DNA from: Nocardioides solisilvae
Lineage (GTDB): Bacteria; Actinomycetota; Actinomycetes; Propionibacteriales; Nocardioidaceae
Direction: 5' to 3'
Assembly: GCF_003194625.1 (NCBI RefSeq)
Contig: NZ_QHKX01000001.1
Location: 248,001-312,000 of the forward strand
Length of the DNA: 64,000 nt
In this document: positions 25,205 through 32,799 of the stretch, one piece after another
Layout of the letters: every line of letters begins with the position of its first letter
How positions within the stretch are numbered: position 1 is the stretch's first letter
Translations under genes and position numbers: made by a program
Notes under the pieces: generated by a model
What the model saw: only the letters and a program-made list of their open reading frames with translations
Database searches by the model: none
What the model was told of the DNA's origin: nothing

Positions 25205-26506
25205 TCACAGCGACCCCGGCACCGGCATGGGTGGCGGCTTGCCGTAGGCACAACGCCCGCTGCTCGTCCGGGTGCCGATCTCGGGCCCACCGCCGCGGAA
25301 GCCCACCCAGCTGGTCCAGCCGGGGGTCTCCTTGACGTGGTTGCAGCGCTCGCAGAGGCCCTGGCCGTTCTCGTACGACGTCCGGCCGTCCTCCCGCGCC
25401 GGCACCACGTGGTCGAGGTGGCGGATCGACGCGTCGCACCACGGGGTGCGACAGGTCTCCGCGTCGCGGATCCGGATCATCTCCGCGAGCAGACCGTCGA
25501 AGCAGCGGCTCGTCTTCTCCATGGCGACGAGCTGCCCGTCCTCCGGAAGGGCGAAGAGCCGCCGCACCGTCACCTCGTGGCGCTCGAATGCCTCGGCCAG
25601 CAGGCTGCGGCAGACGGCCGCGGGGAGGTGGCCGGAGCCGGGCACGAGGCCGGGGGCGTCGGCGGTGCCGAGCAGCGAGTCGAGGCCGAGGACGAGCCGC
25701 AGGTCGATCCGTCGCGGCTCGACCGGGTCCACCCCGGTGAGCCGCCGCACGACGACGTCGGAGCGGACCTGGTCGGGCGTACGCGGGTCGCCGGCGGCAC
25801 GGGCCTCGGCGGCGGCCTCTGTGAGCGCCTGCATGACGGGTCCGTAGTGCTCGGAACGGACGACCGCCGTGATCCGCCCGGTGCCGTCGCCCAAGAGCCG
25901 CCCGGCGACGTGCCGCCCGGCGCGAGCCCGCGCCCTCCTGCGGGTCGCCGCCACGGGGTCGGCCCCGGTGACCAGGCGCCGCACGTGCTGGCGCAACTGG
26001 TCGGTGCCGAGGGTGGCCGCGCAGCCGGACGAGGGCCCGTGCCAGAGCTCGACGTCGACCCGCAGCCGGTCCTCGGCGGAGAGGTCGTCGGTCTCCCGCA
26101 CGACCAGCAGCGCACGCTCCTCCGTGAGCACCCCGCGCTCCAGGGCCGCGAGCGTCCCGGGGAGGTCGTGGACGAGGGCGCTGGCCGCTCCCACCAGGAA
26201 CTCGCCTCGCGCCGGCGACTCGCGTCGGGCGATGCCGAGCTGGCTGCCGACCGCAGGCTCTCGCCCACGACGTCGCGAACCGCCGCGCACCCTCGCGAGC
26301 CGCGCCCGCTCGCGGTCGGCGTACTCCGCCGTCACCCGCGCCTGTGCGGCGGCTGCCGCCGCTTTCAGCGCCTCGAGCGCCTCGACCTGGGACAGGCAGT
26401 CGGCGGTGAGACCGGGGTCGGCCGTGACCTCGACCAGCGAGGCGGCCAGCGCAGAGAGGTCCGCCGCGCTCCACCCCGTGCCACCCCGGCGGCTTTCCTC
26501 GATCAT
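25205..26506 (-). CDS. 13E12/DUF222 protein with C-terminal HNH nuclease domain
   Basis: A 433-residue member of the actinobacterial 13E12 repeat family. The N-terminal 300 residues are the helical DUF222 region (ALVHDLPGTLAALERGVL; ALLVVRETDDLSAEDR). The C-terminus carries an HNH motif with structural cysteines: CRTPWCDA, RHLDHVVPA, ENGQGLCERCNHVKE, all metal-ligand positions present. These proteins occur in many copies per genome and some sit with mobile DNA; function is not established. ATG 26506 lies seven nt behind TATTCT (26519-26514), suggesting a leaderless start. An in-frame ATG at 26527 is the alternative. The IS110 element begins within about 25 bp upstream. Confidence 0.8.
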   Translation of the reverse strand: MIEESRRGGTGWSAADLSALAASLVEVTADPGLTADCLSQVEALEALKAAAAAAQARVTAEYADRERARLARVRGGSRRRGREPAVGSQLGIARRESPARGEFLVGAASALVHDLPGTLAALERGVLTEERALLVVRETDDLSAEDRLRVDVELWHGPSSGCAATLGTDQLRQHVRRLVTGADPVAATRRRARARAGRHVAGRLLGDGTGRITAVVRSEHYGPVMQALTEAAAEARAAGDPRTPDQVRSDVVVRRLTGVDPVEPRRIDLRLVLGLDSLLGTADAPGLVPGSGHLPAAVCRSLLAEAFERHEVTVRRLFALPEDGQLVAMEKTSRCFDGLLAEMIRIRDAETCRTPWCDASIRHLDHVVPAREDGRTSYENGQGLCERCNHVKETPGWTSWVGFRGGGPEIGTRTSSGRCAYGKPPPMPVPGSL

Positions 26507-26513
26507 GTGTTCG

Positions 26514-26519
26514 AGAATA
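26514..26519 (-). promoter_or_regulatory. Candidate -10 of the 13E12/HNH gene
   Basis: TATTCT on the minus strand is seven nt from the ATG at 26506. It lies immediately outside the inferred left end of the IS110 element, so insertion would have replaced sequences further upstream. Confidence 0.4.
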
Positions 26520-26530
26520 GTCCGCATCAC

Positions 26531-28009
26531 CGACAGTAATGATGGCAACGCTCGTGGCGGTCGTGACTCTTGCTCCGACCGGCGTCCTGCTGGGCTGCCT
26601 TCAATCTGTAATGTCCGGCCGCCGCGAGCGGCCGTTGAACGGCGCCAGCCGGGCGGACATGACTTCATAAGAGCCTGGCAAGCGCCTCATTACTGTCCTG
26701 TCTGCCCACCCGGCTGGGGCCCACCCTCACGAGTGGAAGGCAGCACCCAGCATGACAGTCGAAGATGAAGTCGCCGAGGTCTACGCCGGTATCGACACCC
26801 ACGACGACTCGATCCACGTCGCCGTGATCAGCGCCCAGGGCCGCGACCTGGACGACCGCGAATTCCCCACCAGCACCGACGGCTACCGCCGTGCCCTGGC
26901 GTTCATCGCCAGCCATGGCGACACCATCTGCATCGGGATCGAGGGCACCTCCTCCTACGGTGTCGGAATCACCCGGGCCGCGATCAGCGAGGGTTTCGAC
27001 GTGGTCGAGGTGATGCGCCCTGAACGCGCCGAGCGGCGCCGGTTGGGCAAGTCCGACCCGATCGACGCCTACCAGGCTGCGCGGGCTGCGATGGGCAGCC
27101 ACCGCACCGCTCCGGTCAAGGACGGCACCATCGACGGGATCCGGGCGTTGCACAACGCCCGCCGCTCGGCACGCAAGGCCCGCGGGGCTGCGATGGTCCA
27201 GATCCACCACCAACTGGTCACCGCACCCCCGGCCATCCGCGAGCGCTACCGCACCATGGGCGCAGAGAAGCGAATCACGGTCTTGGCCCGCATCCAGATC
27301 CGACCCGATCGCGATCCCGTCGAACGGGCGATCATGCTCGCCCTCAAGACTCTCGCCCAACGCTGTGTCGAGCTGACCCGTGAGCGGGACAAGCTCGAAG
27401 CCGAGCTCGACCAACTCGTCACCGCCGCCAACCCTGGGCTTCGCGCCGCCTACGGCATCGGACCCGACACTGCAGCCCAACTCCTGCTCACCGCCGGCGG
27501 CAACCCCGACCGCTTGCGCAGCGAAGCCGCGTTCGCGGCACTGTGCGGGGCCAGCCCGATCCCGGCCTCGTCGGGCAAAGTCACCCGGCATCGGCTCAAC
27601 CGCGGCGGCGACCGCATGGCCAACAGCGCGCTCTACAGGATCGCCCTGGTCCGCATGTCCAGCGATCAGCGGACCAAGGACTATGTCGCGCGTCAGCGGC
27701 AAGCCGGACGGAGCACCGGCGAGATCATGCGACTCCTCAAGCGCGCGATCGCCCGCGAGGTCTTCCGCTACCTCACCACCCCGGTCACCGTCCCGGCCGT
27801 CGACGACCTGCGACCGCTCCGCCAGGCCAAGAACATCACCCTGACCGCCGCGGCCAACCAGCTCGGCGTCTGGCCGATCACCATCAGCGAACTCGAGCGA
27901 GGCATTCGCCGCAACGACGAACTCGCGGACAACTATCGCGGTGGCTCCTCAGCGCATGACCCGTACAGACTTGCATCGGCACGGTCGCGAGGACCGTGGG
28001 GCAGCAAGC
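26531..28009 (+). mobile_element. IS110-family insertion sequence (boundaries inferred)
   Basis: A single-transposase element without terminal inverted repeats or target duplications, as expected for IS110. The left end holds about 220 nt of non-coding, structured sequence before the transposase. The right end lies between the transposase C-terminus (about 27960) and the ribosome site of the GyrI-like gene (28012). The proposed edges come from CG-ACAGTAATGA on the left and GCAAGC-CG on the right, both echoed in the non-coding leader (26678-26697). Length about 1.48 kb suits the family. Edges are inference. Removing this segment would leave the 13E12 and GyrI-like genes divergent about 35 bp apart. 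Confidence 0.6.
26532..26697 (+). ncRNA. Candidate IS110 bridge RNA region
   Basis: The leader upstream of the transposase holds a hairpin CGGTCG/CGACCG (26558-26563/26576-26581) with a 12-nt loop. It also has a branched helix closed by ATGTCCG/CGGACAT (26611-26617/26654-26660) that contains GGCCGC/GCGGCC (26617-26622/26628-26633). Finally, TCATTACTGTC (26687-26697) is perfectly complementary to GACAGTAATGA at the left end (26532-26542). IS110-group elements are known to encode a bridge RNA of about 170-180 nt in this position, with loops matching the element ends and the target. The fit is structural and positional; transcription is not shown. Confidence 0.45.
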
Positions 28010-28647
28010 CGAGGAGCGGGATGGACAAGATCGACTTCAAGAAGACGCTGGACTCCTATCGAGCATCAGCAGGCGACTTTCGTGTCGTCCACGTCCCCGA
28101 GATGCGCTATCTGATGGTCGACGGACACGGTGACCCGAACGTCTCGTCCGCCTACGTCGCAGCGCTCGAGTCGCTCTACCCGGTGGCCTACAAGATGAAG
28201 TTCGCCAGCAAGCAGGACCAGGGCCGCGACTACGTCGTCCCACCGCTCGAAGGCCTGTGGTGGGCAGAGGACATGGCGGTCTTCACGACGGCACGCAACA
28301 AGTCGCACTGGGACTGGACGATGATGCTCATGGTGCCGAGCTGGGTCGACCAAACGATGTTCGCTGCTGCCGTGAAGAAGGTCGGTACAAAGAAACCACC
28401 GCCACGCCTGGACGATGTACGCCTCGAATCGATGACCGAAGGCCAATGCGTTCAGACGCTGCATATCGGCTCGTTCGACAACGAAGCCGAAACGCTCGCG
28501 ACGATGCACGACGACTTCATCCCCAGCCATGGCCTGCAACTCTCGGGAAAGCACCACGAGATCTACCTCAGCGACCCCCGCAAGGCAGCCCCCGAGAAGT
28601 TGCGGACCATCCTGCGCCAACCGGTCAGCGGCGACTACCAGGCTTGA
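26752..28647 (+). CDS. IS110-family transposase, open frame running on into GyrI-like domain
   Basis: The first roughly 395 codons are an IS110 recombinase: RuvC-like DEDD domain with YAGIDTHDDS (first Asp), GIEGTSSYG (Glu) and GKSDPIDAYQAA (Asp). A coiled-coil linker follows, then the transposase_20 domain with the serine region CGASPIPASSGKVTRHR near residue 270. An unusual C-terminal Xre-like helix-turn-helix (LRPLRQAKNITLTAAANQLG) ends near 27938. Relatives would be expected to stop soon after NYR. Here another frame reads RWLLSA-stop at that point, while the transposase frame continues through about 27 junction residues into the GyrI-like gene, giving 631 codons without a stop. ATG 26752. 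A 1-2 base indel near 27940 would explain the run-on. Confidence 0.75.
   Translation: MTVEDEVAEVYAGIDTHDDSIHVAVISAQGRDLDDREFPTSTDGYRRALAFIASHGDTICIGIEGTSSYGVGITRAAISEGFDVVEVMRPERAERRRLGKSDPIDAYQAARAAMGSHRTAPVKDGTIDGIRALHNARRSARKARGAAMVQIHHQLVTAPPAIRERYRTMGAEKRITVLARIQIRPDRDPVERAIMLALKTLAQRCVELTRERDKLEAELDQLVTAANPGLRAAYGIGPDTAAQLLLTAGGNPDRLRSEAAFAALCGASPIPASSGKVTRHRLNRGGDRMANSALYRIALVRMSSDQRTKDYVARQRQAGRSTGEIMRLLKRAIAREVFRYLTTPVTVPAVDDLRPLRQAKNITLTAAANQLGVWPITISELERGIRRNDELADNYRGGSSAHDPYRLASARSRGPWGSKPRSGMDKIDFKKTLDSYRASAGDFRVVHVPEMRYLMVDGHGDPNVSSAYVAALESLYPVAYKMKFASKQDQGRDYVVPPLEGLWWAEDMAVFTTARNKSHWDWTMMLMVPSWVDQTMFAAAVKKVGTKKPPPRLDDVRLESMTEGQCVQTLHIGSFDNEAETLATMHDDFIPSHGLQLSGKHHEIYLSDPRKAAPEKLRTILRQPVSGDYQA
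28021..28647 (+). CDS. GyrI-like small-molecule-binding domain protein
   Basis: A 208-residue GyrI-like/SOUL-fold protein: MDKIDFKKTLDSY start, EMRYLMVDGHGDPN near residue 27, LEGLWWAEDM, SHWDWTMMLMVP, and the family-typical GQCVQTLHIGSFDNEAET near residue 140 with the conserved Glu. Such proteins bind or hydrolyse small cyclic molecules; specific role unknown. It has its own ATG at 28021 with AGGAG (28012-28016) upstream, so it is best read as a separate gene whose 5' region was interrupted by the IS110 element, although it is in frame with the transposase. Base composition is visibly less GC-rich than its neighbours, suggesting recent acquisition. Confidence 0.78.
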   Translation: MDKIDFKKTLDSYRASAGDFRVVHVPEMRYLMVDGHGDPNVSSAYVAALESLYPVAYKMKFASKQDQGRDYVVPPLEGLWWAEDMAVFTTARNKSHWDWTMMLMVPSWVDQTMFAAAVKKVGTKKPPPRLDDVRLESMTEGQCVQTLHIGSFDNEAETLATMHDDFIPSHGLQLSGKHHEIYLSDPRKAAPEKLRTILRQPVSGDYQA

Positions 28648-28665
28648 CGGCCAATAGGAGCATCA

Positions 28666-28699
28666 GTCCTGGCTCCCTGACGCGGTGATGCCCCAGGAC
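28666..28699 (+). terminator. Stem-loop after GyrI-like gene
   Basis: GTCCTGG (28666-28672) pairs with CCAGGAC (28693-28699) across a 20-nt loop, about 20 nt past the stop. A third copy, CAGTCCTGG, recurs at 28709-28717, allowing an alternative pairing with the same CCAGGAC arm. No U-run. Weak evidence for termination. Confidence 0.35.
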
Positions 28700-28746
28700 A
28701 TCGGTGACAGTCCTGGCCACGCCCGCCGCCCCGGGGAATAGTTAAC

Positions 28747-28765
28747 CTGTCAACCATGTTGACAG
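28747..28765 (+). promoter_or_regulatory. Palindromic operator before nitroreductase gene
   Basis: CTGTCAAC-CAT-GTTGACAG is a perfect 8-bp inverted repeat with a 3-bp spacer ending four bp before the ATG at 28770. It overlaps the candidate -10 TAACCT (28743-28748) and the probable start site, so a dimeric repressor (MarR or TetR type by shape) bound here would block transcription. No regulator gene is adjacent. Confidence 0.6.
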
Positions 28766-28769
28766 CGCC

Positions 28770-29366
28770 ATGAGCAACCTCGTTCTCAGCCCCGAAGCCC
28801 AGGCCCTCCTCTTCACCGAGGCCCGCACGGCCAACGCGTTCACCGCCGAGCCCGTCACCGACGAGCAGGTGGCCGCGATCTACGAGCTGGTGAAGTTCGG
28901 CCCCACCGCGATGAACACCCAGCCGCTGCGCGTCACCCTGGTGCGCGAGGGTGAGGCCCGCGAGCGCCTGCTCAAGCACATGTCTGACGGCAACCGGGAC
29001 AAGACCGCGAGCGCCCCGCTGGTGGCGATCCTCGCCGCCGACACCGACTTCCACGAGCACCTGCCGCGGACCTTCCCGCACTTCCCGGGCGCGCGCGACA
29101 TGTTCGCCGGCGACGCGGCCTCCCGCGCGCAGGCCGCGACGTTCAACGCCGCCCTGCAGGCCGGCTACTTCCTCGTCGGGATCCGTGCGGCCGGCCTGGC
29201 CGCCGGGCCGATGGGCGGCTACGACGCCGAGGGCCTGGAGCGCGAGTTCTTCGAGGGCACCACGCTCAAGCCGATCATGGTCGTCAACATCGGTCGCCCG
29301 GCCGAGAACGCCTGGTTCGACCGGCTCCCCCGCCTCGAGCTCGACGAGGTCGTCCGCGAGGCCTGA
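28770..29366 (+). CDS. RutE/HadB-type nitroreductase family protein
   Basis: A 198-residue FMN-dependent NAD(P)H reductase of the malonic-semialdehyde-reductase (RutE-like) subgroup. It shows the N-terminal helix LSPEAQALLFTEARTANAF, FGPTAMNTQPLRV (flavin-contacting, near residue 50), ALQAGYFLVGIRAAGLAAGPMGGYD and a C-terminal VVNIGRP strand. Length is right for the family. It lacks a clear ribosome site. Expression probably responds to whatever binds the operator that ends four bp upstream. Its context does not include other pyrimidine-degradation genes, so a general quinone or nitro-compound reductase is as likely as RutE itself. Confidence 0.85.
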   Translation: MSNLVLSPEAQALLFTEARTANAFTAEPVTDEQVAAIYELVKFGPTAMNTQPLRVTLVREGEARERLLKHMSDGNRDKTASAPLVAILAADTDFHEHLPRTFPHFPGARDMFAGDAASRAQAATFNAALQAGYFLVGIRAAGLAAGPMGGYDAEGLEREFFEGTTLKPIMVVNIGRPAENAWFDRLPRLELDEVVREA

Positions 29367-29385
29367 GCCAGCACGCCCGACTGCC

Positions 29386-29420
29386 GGACGAGCCCCCGCC
29401 CTCAGGGCGGGGGCTCGTCC
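29386..29420 (+). terminator. Strong intrinsic-type hairpin
   Basis: A perfect 17-bp GC-rich stem (29386-29402 pairing 29404-29420) about 20 nt past the nitroreductase stop. It is followed by CGTTC rather than a U-tract, as is common in actinobacteria. It isolates the nitroreductase gene from the secreted amidase downstream. Confidence 0.8.
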
Positions 29421-29529
29421 CGTTCACAAAGAAGTAGAACCTGTTACACGGAGGACACGCGCTCGCCGCAACTTCGACATTCAACCTTCCTAGGTTGCGA
29501 CTCCCGCACCCGACGAAGGGAACCTCCCC

Positions 29530-32500
29530 GTGACCCGCCCTCGCCCCCTGATCGCCTCGCTCTGCGCCCTCGCGCTGGGCGCCTCCCTGGTCCCGGGCGC
29601 CGCCTGGGCGCTGACCCCGGTGACCACCGACGACGGCGCCACCTGGAACGTCAACGACGCCCGCCGCCCCGGCCTGGACACCGGCAGCATCCGCAACGTC
29701 TCGAACTCGCGGCTCGAGGCCTTCGGCAGCCTCTTCCTCCGGGTCGAGGGCGGCAGCCACCGGATGAACGGGGAGATGCTCCGCGGCTTCGGCATTACCG
29801 AGGTCTCCGCCGGCTCCGGCTCCTACGTCTCCACCGCGTCGGTGCTGATGGACGGCGTCAGCGTCGCCCGCCAGCTCGACGTCGCCAAGGACACCGGCAC
29901 CGGCACCTTCCTCGACACCTTCACCAACACCACCACCAAGCCGGTCACCCTGCGCGCCTCCTTCGGCGGCTCGCTGGGCTACGGCGTCCCCACCGCCAGC
30001 ACCGCGGGCCGGGTCACCGCCACCTCGGACGGCGACGGCCAGCTCGACGGCGACGACACCTGGCTCGTCGCCACCACCGCGGGCAACTTCCGTCCGACCG
30101 GCGTGGTCGTGGGGTCCGTCCCGCCGGCCCGCCTCGGCGACCAGCAGAACGCCCCCTTCACCGACGACTACTCCCCCACCGGCTCGGCGCAGAACGACCC
30201 GGGCTTCGTCCACGAACTGACGATCGCGCCGGGCGCCACCGCCTCGCTCCTGCACTACGTGCACGTCGGTGCCCGTGGCGACTCCAGCGCGGTCGTGGGC
30301 ACCACCCAGGCGCTCGCCGCGACCCCGGACACCTCCGCGCTCACCCTCGACCAGCTCTGCACCGTGGCCAACTGGGAGCCCGGCTCCCTCCCCGGCATCG
30401 ACCCGGCCACCTGCGTGGGTGCCGACCCGCTGCAGCTGCCGCCCGCGGTCGCCGACCCGACGGTGCGCACGACGGTCGAGTACGACGTGACCGGCAAGAC
30501 CGCCGCCGACCTGCGGCGCGACATGCGGGCCGGAGTGGTGACCTCGGTCGAGATCACCCAGGCCTACCTGGACCGGATCGCCGCCTACGACCAGGGCCCG
30601 CTGGGCTTCAAGTCGTTCATCCACGTCGCCGACGACGCGCTCGAGCAGGCCGCGGCCGCCGACGCGGCCCGGGCGGCCGGCGACGACCGTCCGATGCTCG
30701 GCATCCCGATCGCCATCAAGGACCTCTTCGACGTCGAGGGCCAGCCCAACACCGGCGGCATCAAGTCGCTGGCGACGTGGGAGCCGGAGTCGGACGCCTG
30801 GCAGATCGCCGCCATGCGCCGCGCGGGCGCGGTCTTCCTCGGGAAGACCAACCTGTCGGAGTTCGCCAACTCGGGCTCCTTCAGCGAGAGCGGCTTCATG
30901 CAGTCGTGGAACGGCCTCCACCCGTCGAAGACCTCCTTCGGCTCCTCGGGCGGCTCCGCGGCGGCGGTCGCGGCCGACCTGGCCCCGATCTCCATGGGCA
31001 CCCAGACGGGCGTCTCCCTCTACGCCCCCGCCACCGGGGCGAGCCTGAGCACCTTCCGCGGCACCGACGGGCTCACCAGCGCCGAGGGCGTCATGCCGCT
31101 CACCTGGGCCCAGGACTACGCCGGCCCGATCGGCCAGACCGTGACCGACCTCGCGATCGTGCTCGACGCGACCGCGACCCGCACCACCGGCAACAACCCC
31201 GCCGACGTCCTCACGAACCGGGTCGAGGAGTCCCTGCGGCCGGAGTCGTTCAGCGCCGGTCTCGACGCGGGCGCCCTGCGCGGGAGGAAGGTCGGCTACC
31301 TGCCCGGTTCCTTCGCCTCCGCCCAGGTCAGCGACGACCCGGCGGGCGCCGACACCCTCGCCGACGTCCGGGCCGCGGTCGAGGCCGCGGGCGGCGAGCT
31401 CGTCGAGATCACCACCCCCGCTCCGGGCAACCCCGCGGCCCCGGGGCCGATCAGCGGCAACTCGGGCGCCCACGGCTGGGTCGACTACATCACCTCCGAG
31501 CAGACCTTCCCCTACCGGACGCCCGGGGAGGTCTGGAAGAACCTCGCCAACCTGCCCTACAACGTCTCCGGCACCTCGGTGGACAGCCGGACGCCGTACG
31601 ACGAGACGAGCGTCGCCAACCTGCTCGCCCGTCGCGACGCCTACAAGGCGGCCGTGGCCACCTGGATGGACGACGCCGGCGTCGACGTCGTCGCCTACCC
31701 CGGCTTCCTCACCCAGCCCGGAAACAACGACGCCTCCTCGGCCGCCCTCTCCTCCGACCGGGCGAGCGGGGTGCTCACCTCCAACGTCGGGCTCCCGACC
31801 GTGGTGATCCCGGTGGGCACCACCTCCGAGGGCTACTCCAACTCGTTGCAGCTCGTCGGTCGCGCCTGGAGCGACGCCGAGGTGCTCGCGATGGGCTACG
31901 CCGTGGAGCAGGTGGCCGACGCCCGGGTGCGCGGCACGCACGCCCCGGCGCTGGAGTACGCCGGCCCCGCCGACTCGGTGGTCGGCCTGAGGCTGGACGC
32001 CTCCGCCGTCGAGCGCGGCACGGCCGCGAGGGCGACCGTCTCGGTCATCAGCGCCCGGCAGGCCACCGGCCCCGTCACCGTCACCGTCGACGGCCGCACC
32101 GTCACCGGCACCCTGGCCGGCGGCACCGCCACCGTCGCCCTGCCCGCCGACCTGCCGGCGGGCCGGCACCTGGTGGTCGCCCGCTTCGGCGGCACCGGCA
32201 AGGTCGCGGCCGGTGAGGCCGCCGCCGAGCTGAAGGTGACCGCTGGCCGCACGCAGGTCGCGCTGGCCGCGGCCGCCGACACCGTCACCGTCGGGTCGGA
32301 CGCCGTCGTCACGGTGACCGCCACCGGTGCCTCCGGCCCCGCGGCCAACGGGACCGTGCTGGTCAAGCGCGGTGAGGAGGTGCTCCGCAGCGCCACCCTC
32401 GGCGCCGACGGCACCGCGTCGTTCACCCTTGCCGGGCTCGCCGTCGGCCGCCACGAGCTGACCGCCACGGTCACCTCCTCGGCCGACCAGGCCTCCGGCA

Positions 32501-32796
32501 CCAGCGCGCCGGTGACGGTCACGGTGGTCCGGGCCAGGCCCGCGGCCACCGCGAAGCTGAAGGGCAAGAAGGTCCGGGTGGCCCTGCAGGCACCCACCCC
32601 GGTGGAGGGGACCGTCCGGTTCGCCGCCCGCGGCAAGGTCTTCGCCAAGGTGAGGGTCGCCGACGGCAAGGCCGTGGTCCCGCTGAGGAAGGTGCCCGGC
32701 AGGGCCGGGAAGTCCGTGAAGGTGAAGGTCACCTACCTGGGCTCCGAGTCCCTCCTCCGGGCGAAGGCGACCGTCAAGGTCAAGAAGAGGCGCTGA
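29530..32796 (+). CDS. Secreted amidase with N-terminal domain and C-terminal Ig-like repeats
   Basis: A 1088-residue exported protein with a Sec signal (cleavage after GAAWA, residues 23-27). Residues 28-310 form a beta-rich domain of unknown role. Residues 320-800 are an amidase-signature domain: Lys in PIAIKDLFD, cis-Ser in FGSSGGSAAA, and the nucleophile loop GTQTGVSLYAPATG, where GVSL replaces the usual GGSI. Two Ig-like repeats follow (about 820-910 and 915-1000), then a Lys-rich beta module ending KVKKRR. The usual amidase alone is about 470 residues, so this is a large cell-envelope version. GTG 29530 has AAGGGA upstream. Likely acts on amides or peptides outside the cell. Confidence 0.85.
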   Translation: MTRPRPLIASLCALALGASLVPGAAWALTPVTTDDGATWNVNDARRPGLDTGSIRNVSNSRLEAFGSLFLRVEGGSHRMNGEMLRGFGITEVSAGSGSYVSTASVLMDGVSVARQLDVAKDTGTGTFLDTFTNTTTKPVTLRASFGGSLGYGVPTASTAGRVTATSDGDGQLDGDDTWLVATTAGNFRPTGVVVGSVPPARLGDQQNAPFTDDYSPTGSAQNDPGFVHELTIAPGATASLLHYVHVGARGDSSAVVGTTQALAATPDTSALTLDQLCTVANWEPGSLPGIDPATCVGADPLQLPPAVADPTVRTTVEYDVTGKTAADLRRDMRAGVVTSVEITQAYLDRIAAYDQGPLGFKSFIHVADDALEQAAAADAARAAGDDRPMLGIPIAIKDLFDVEGQPNTGGIKSLATWEPESDAWQIAAMRRAGAVFLGKTNLSEFANSGSFSESGFMQSWNGLHPSKTSFGSSGGSAAAVAADLAPISMGTQTGVSLYAPATGASLSTFRGTDGLTSAEGVMPLTWAQDYAGPIGQTVTDLAIVLDATATRTTGNNPADVLTNRVEESLRPESFSAGLDAGALRGRKVGYLPGSFASAQVSDDPAGADTLADVRAAVEAAGGELVEITTPAPGNPAAPGPISGNSGAHGWVDYITSEQTFPYRTPGEVWKNLANLPYNVSGTSVDSRTPYDETSVANLLARRDAYKAAVATWMDDAGVDVVAYPGFLTQPGNNDASSAALSSDRASGVLTSNVGLPTVVIPVGTTSEGYSNSLQLVGRAWSDAEVLAMGYAVEQVADARVRGTHAPALEYAGPADSVVGLRLDASAVERGTAARATVSVISARQATGPVTVTVDGRTVTGTLAGGTATVALPADLPAGRHLVVARFGGTGKVAAGEAAAELKVTAGRTQVALAAAADTVTVGSDAVVTVTATGASGPAANGTVLVKRGEEVLRSATLGADGTASFTLAGLAVGRHELTATVTSSADQASGTSAPVTVTVVRARPAATAKLKGKKVRVALQAPTPVEGTVRFAARGKVFAKVRVADGKAVVPLRKVPGRAGKSVKVKVTYLGSESLLRAKATVKVKKRR

Positions 32797-32799
32797 GCA

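Noticed and set aside
25206..26539. Plus-strand and alternate minus frames over the 13E12 gene
   Set aside because: They lack any motif, whereas the 25205-26506 frame has an intact HNH domain and DUF222 pattern.
26641..26760. Classical terminal inverted repeats or target duplication for the insertion sequence
   Set aside because: No matching TIR or direct duplication found at the two ends; consistent with IS110, which lacks them.
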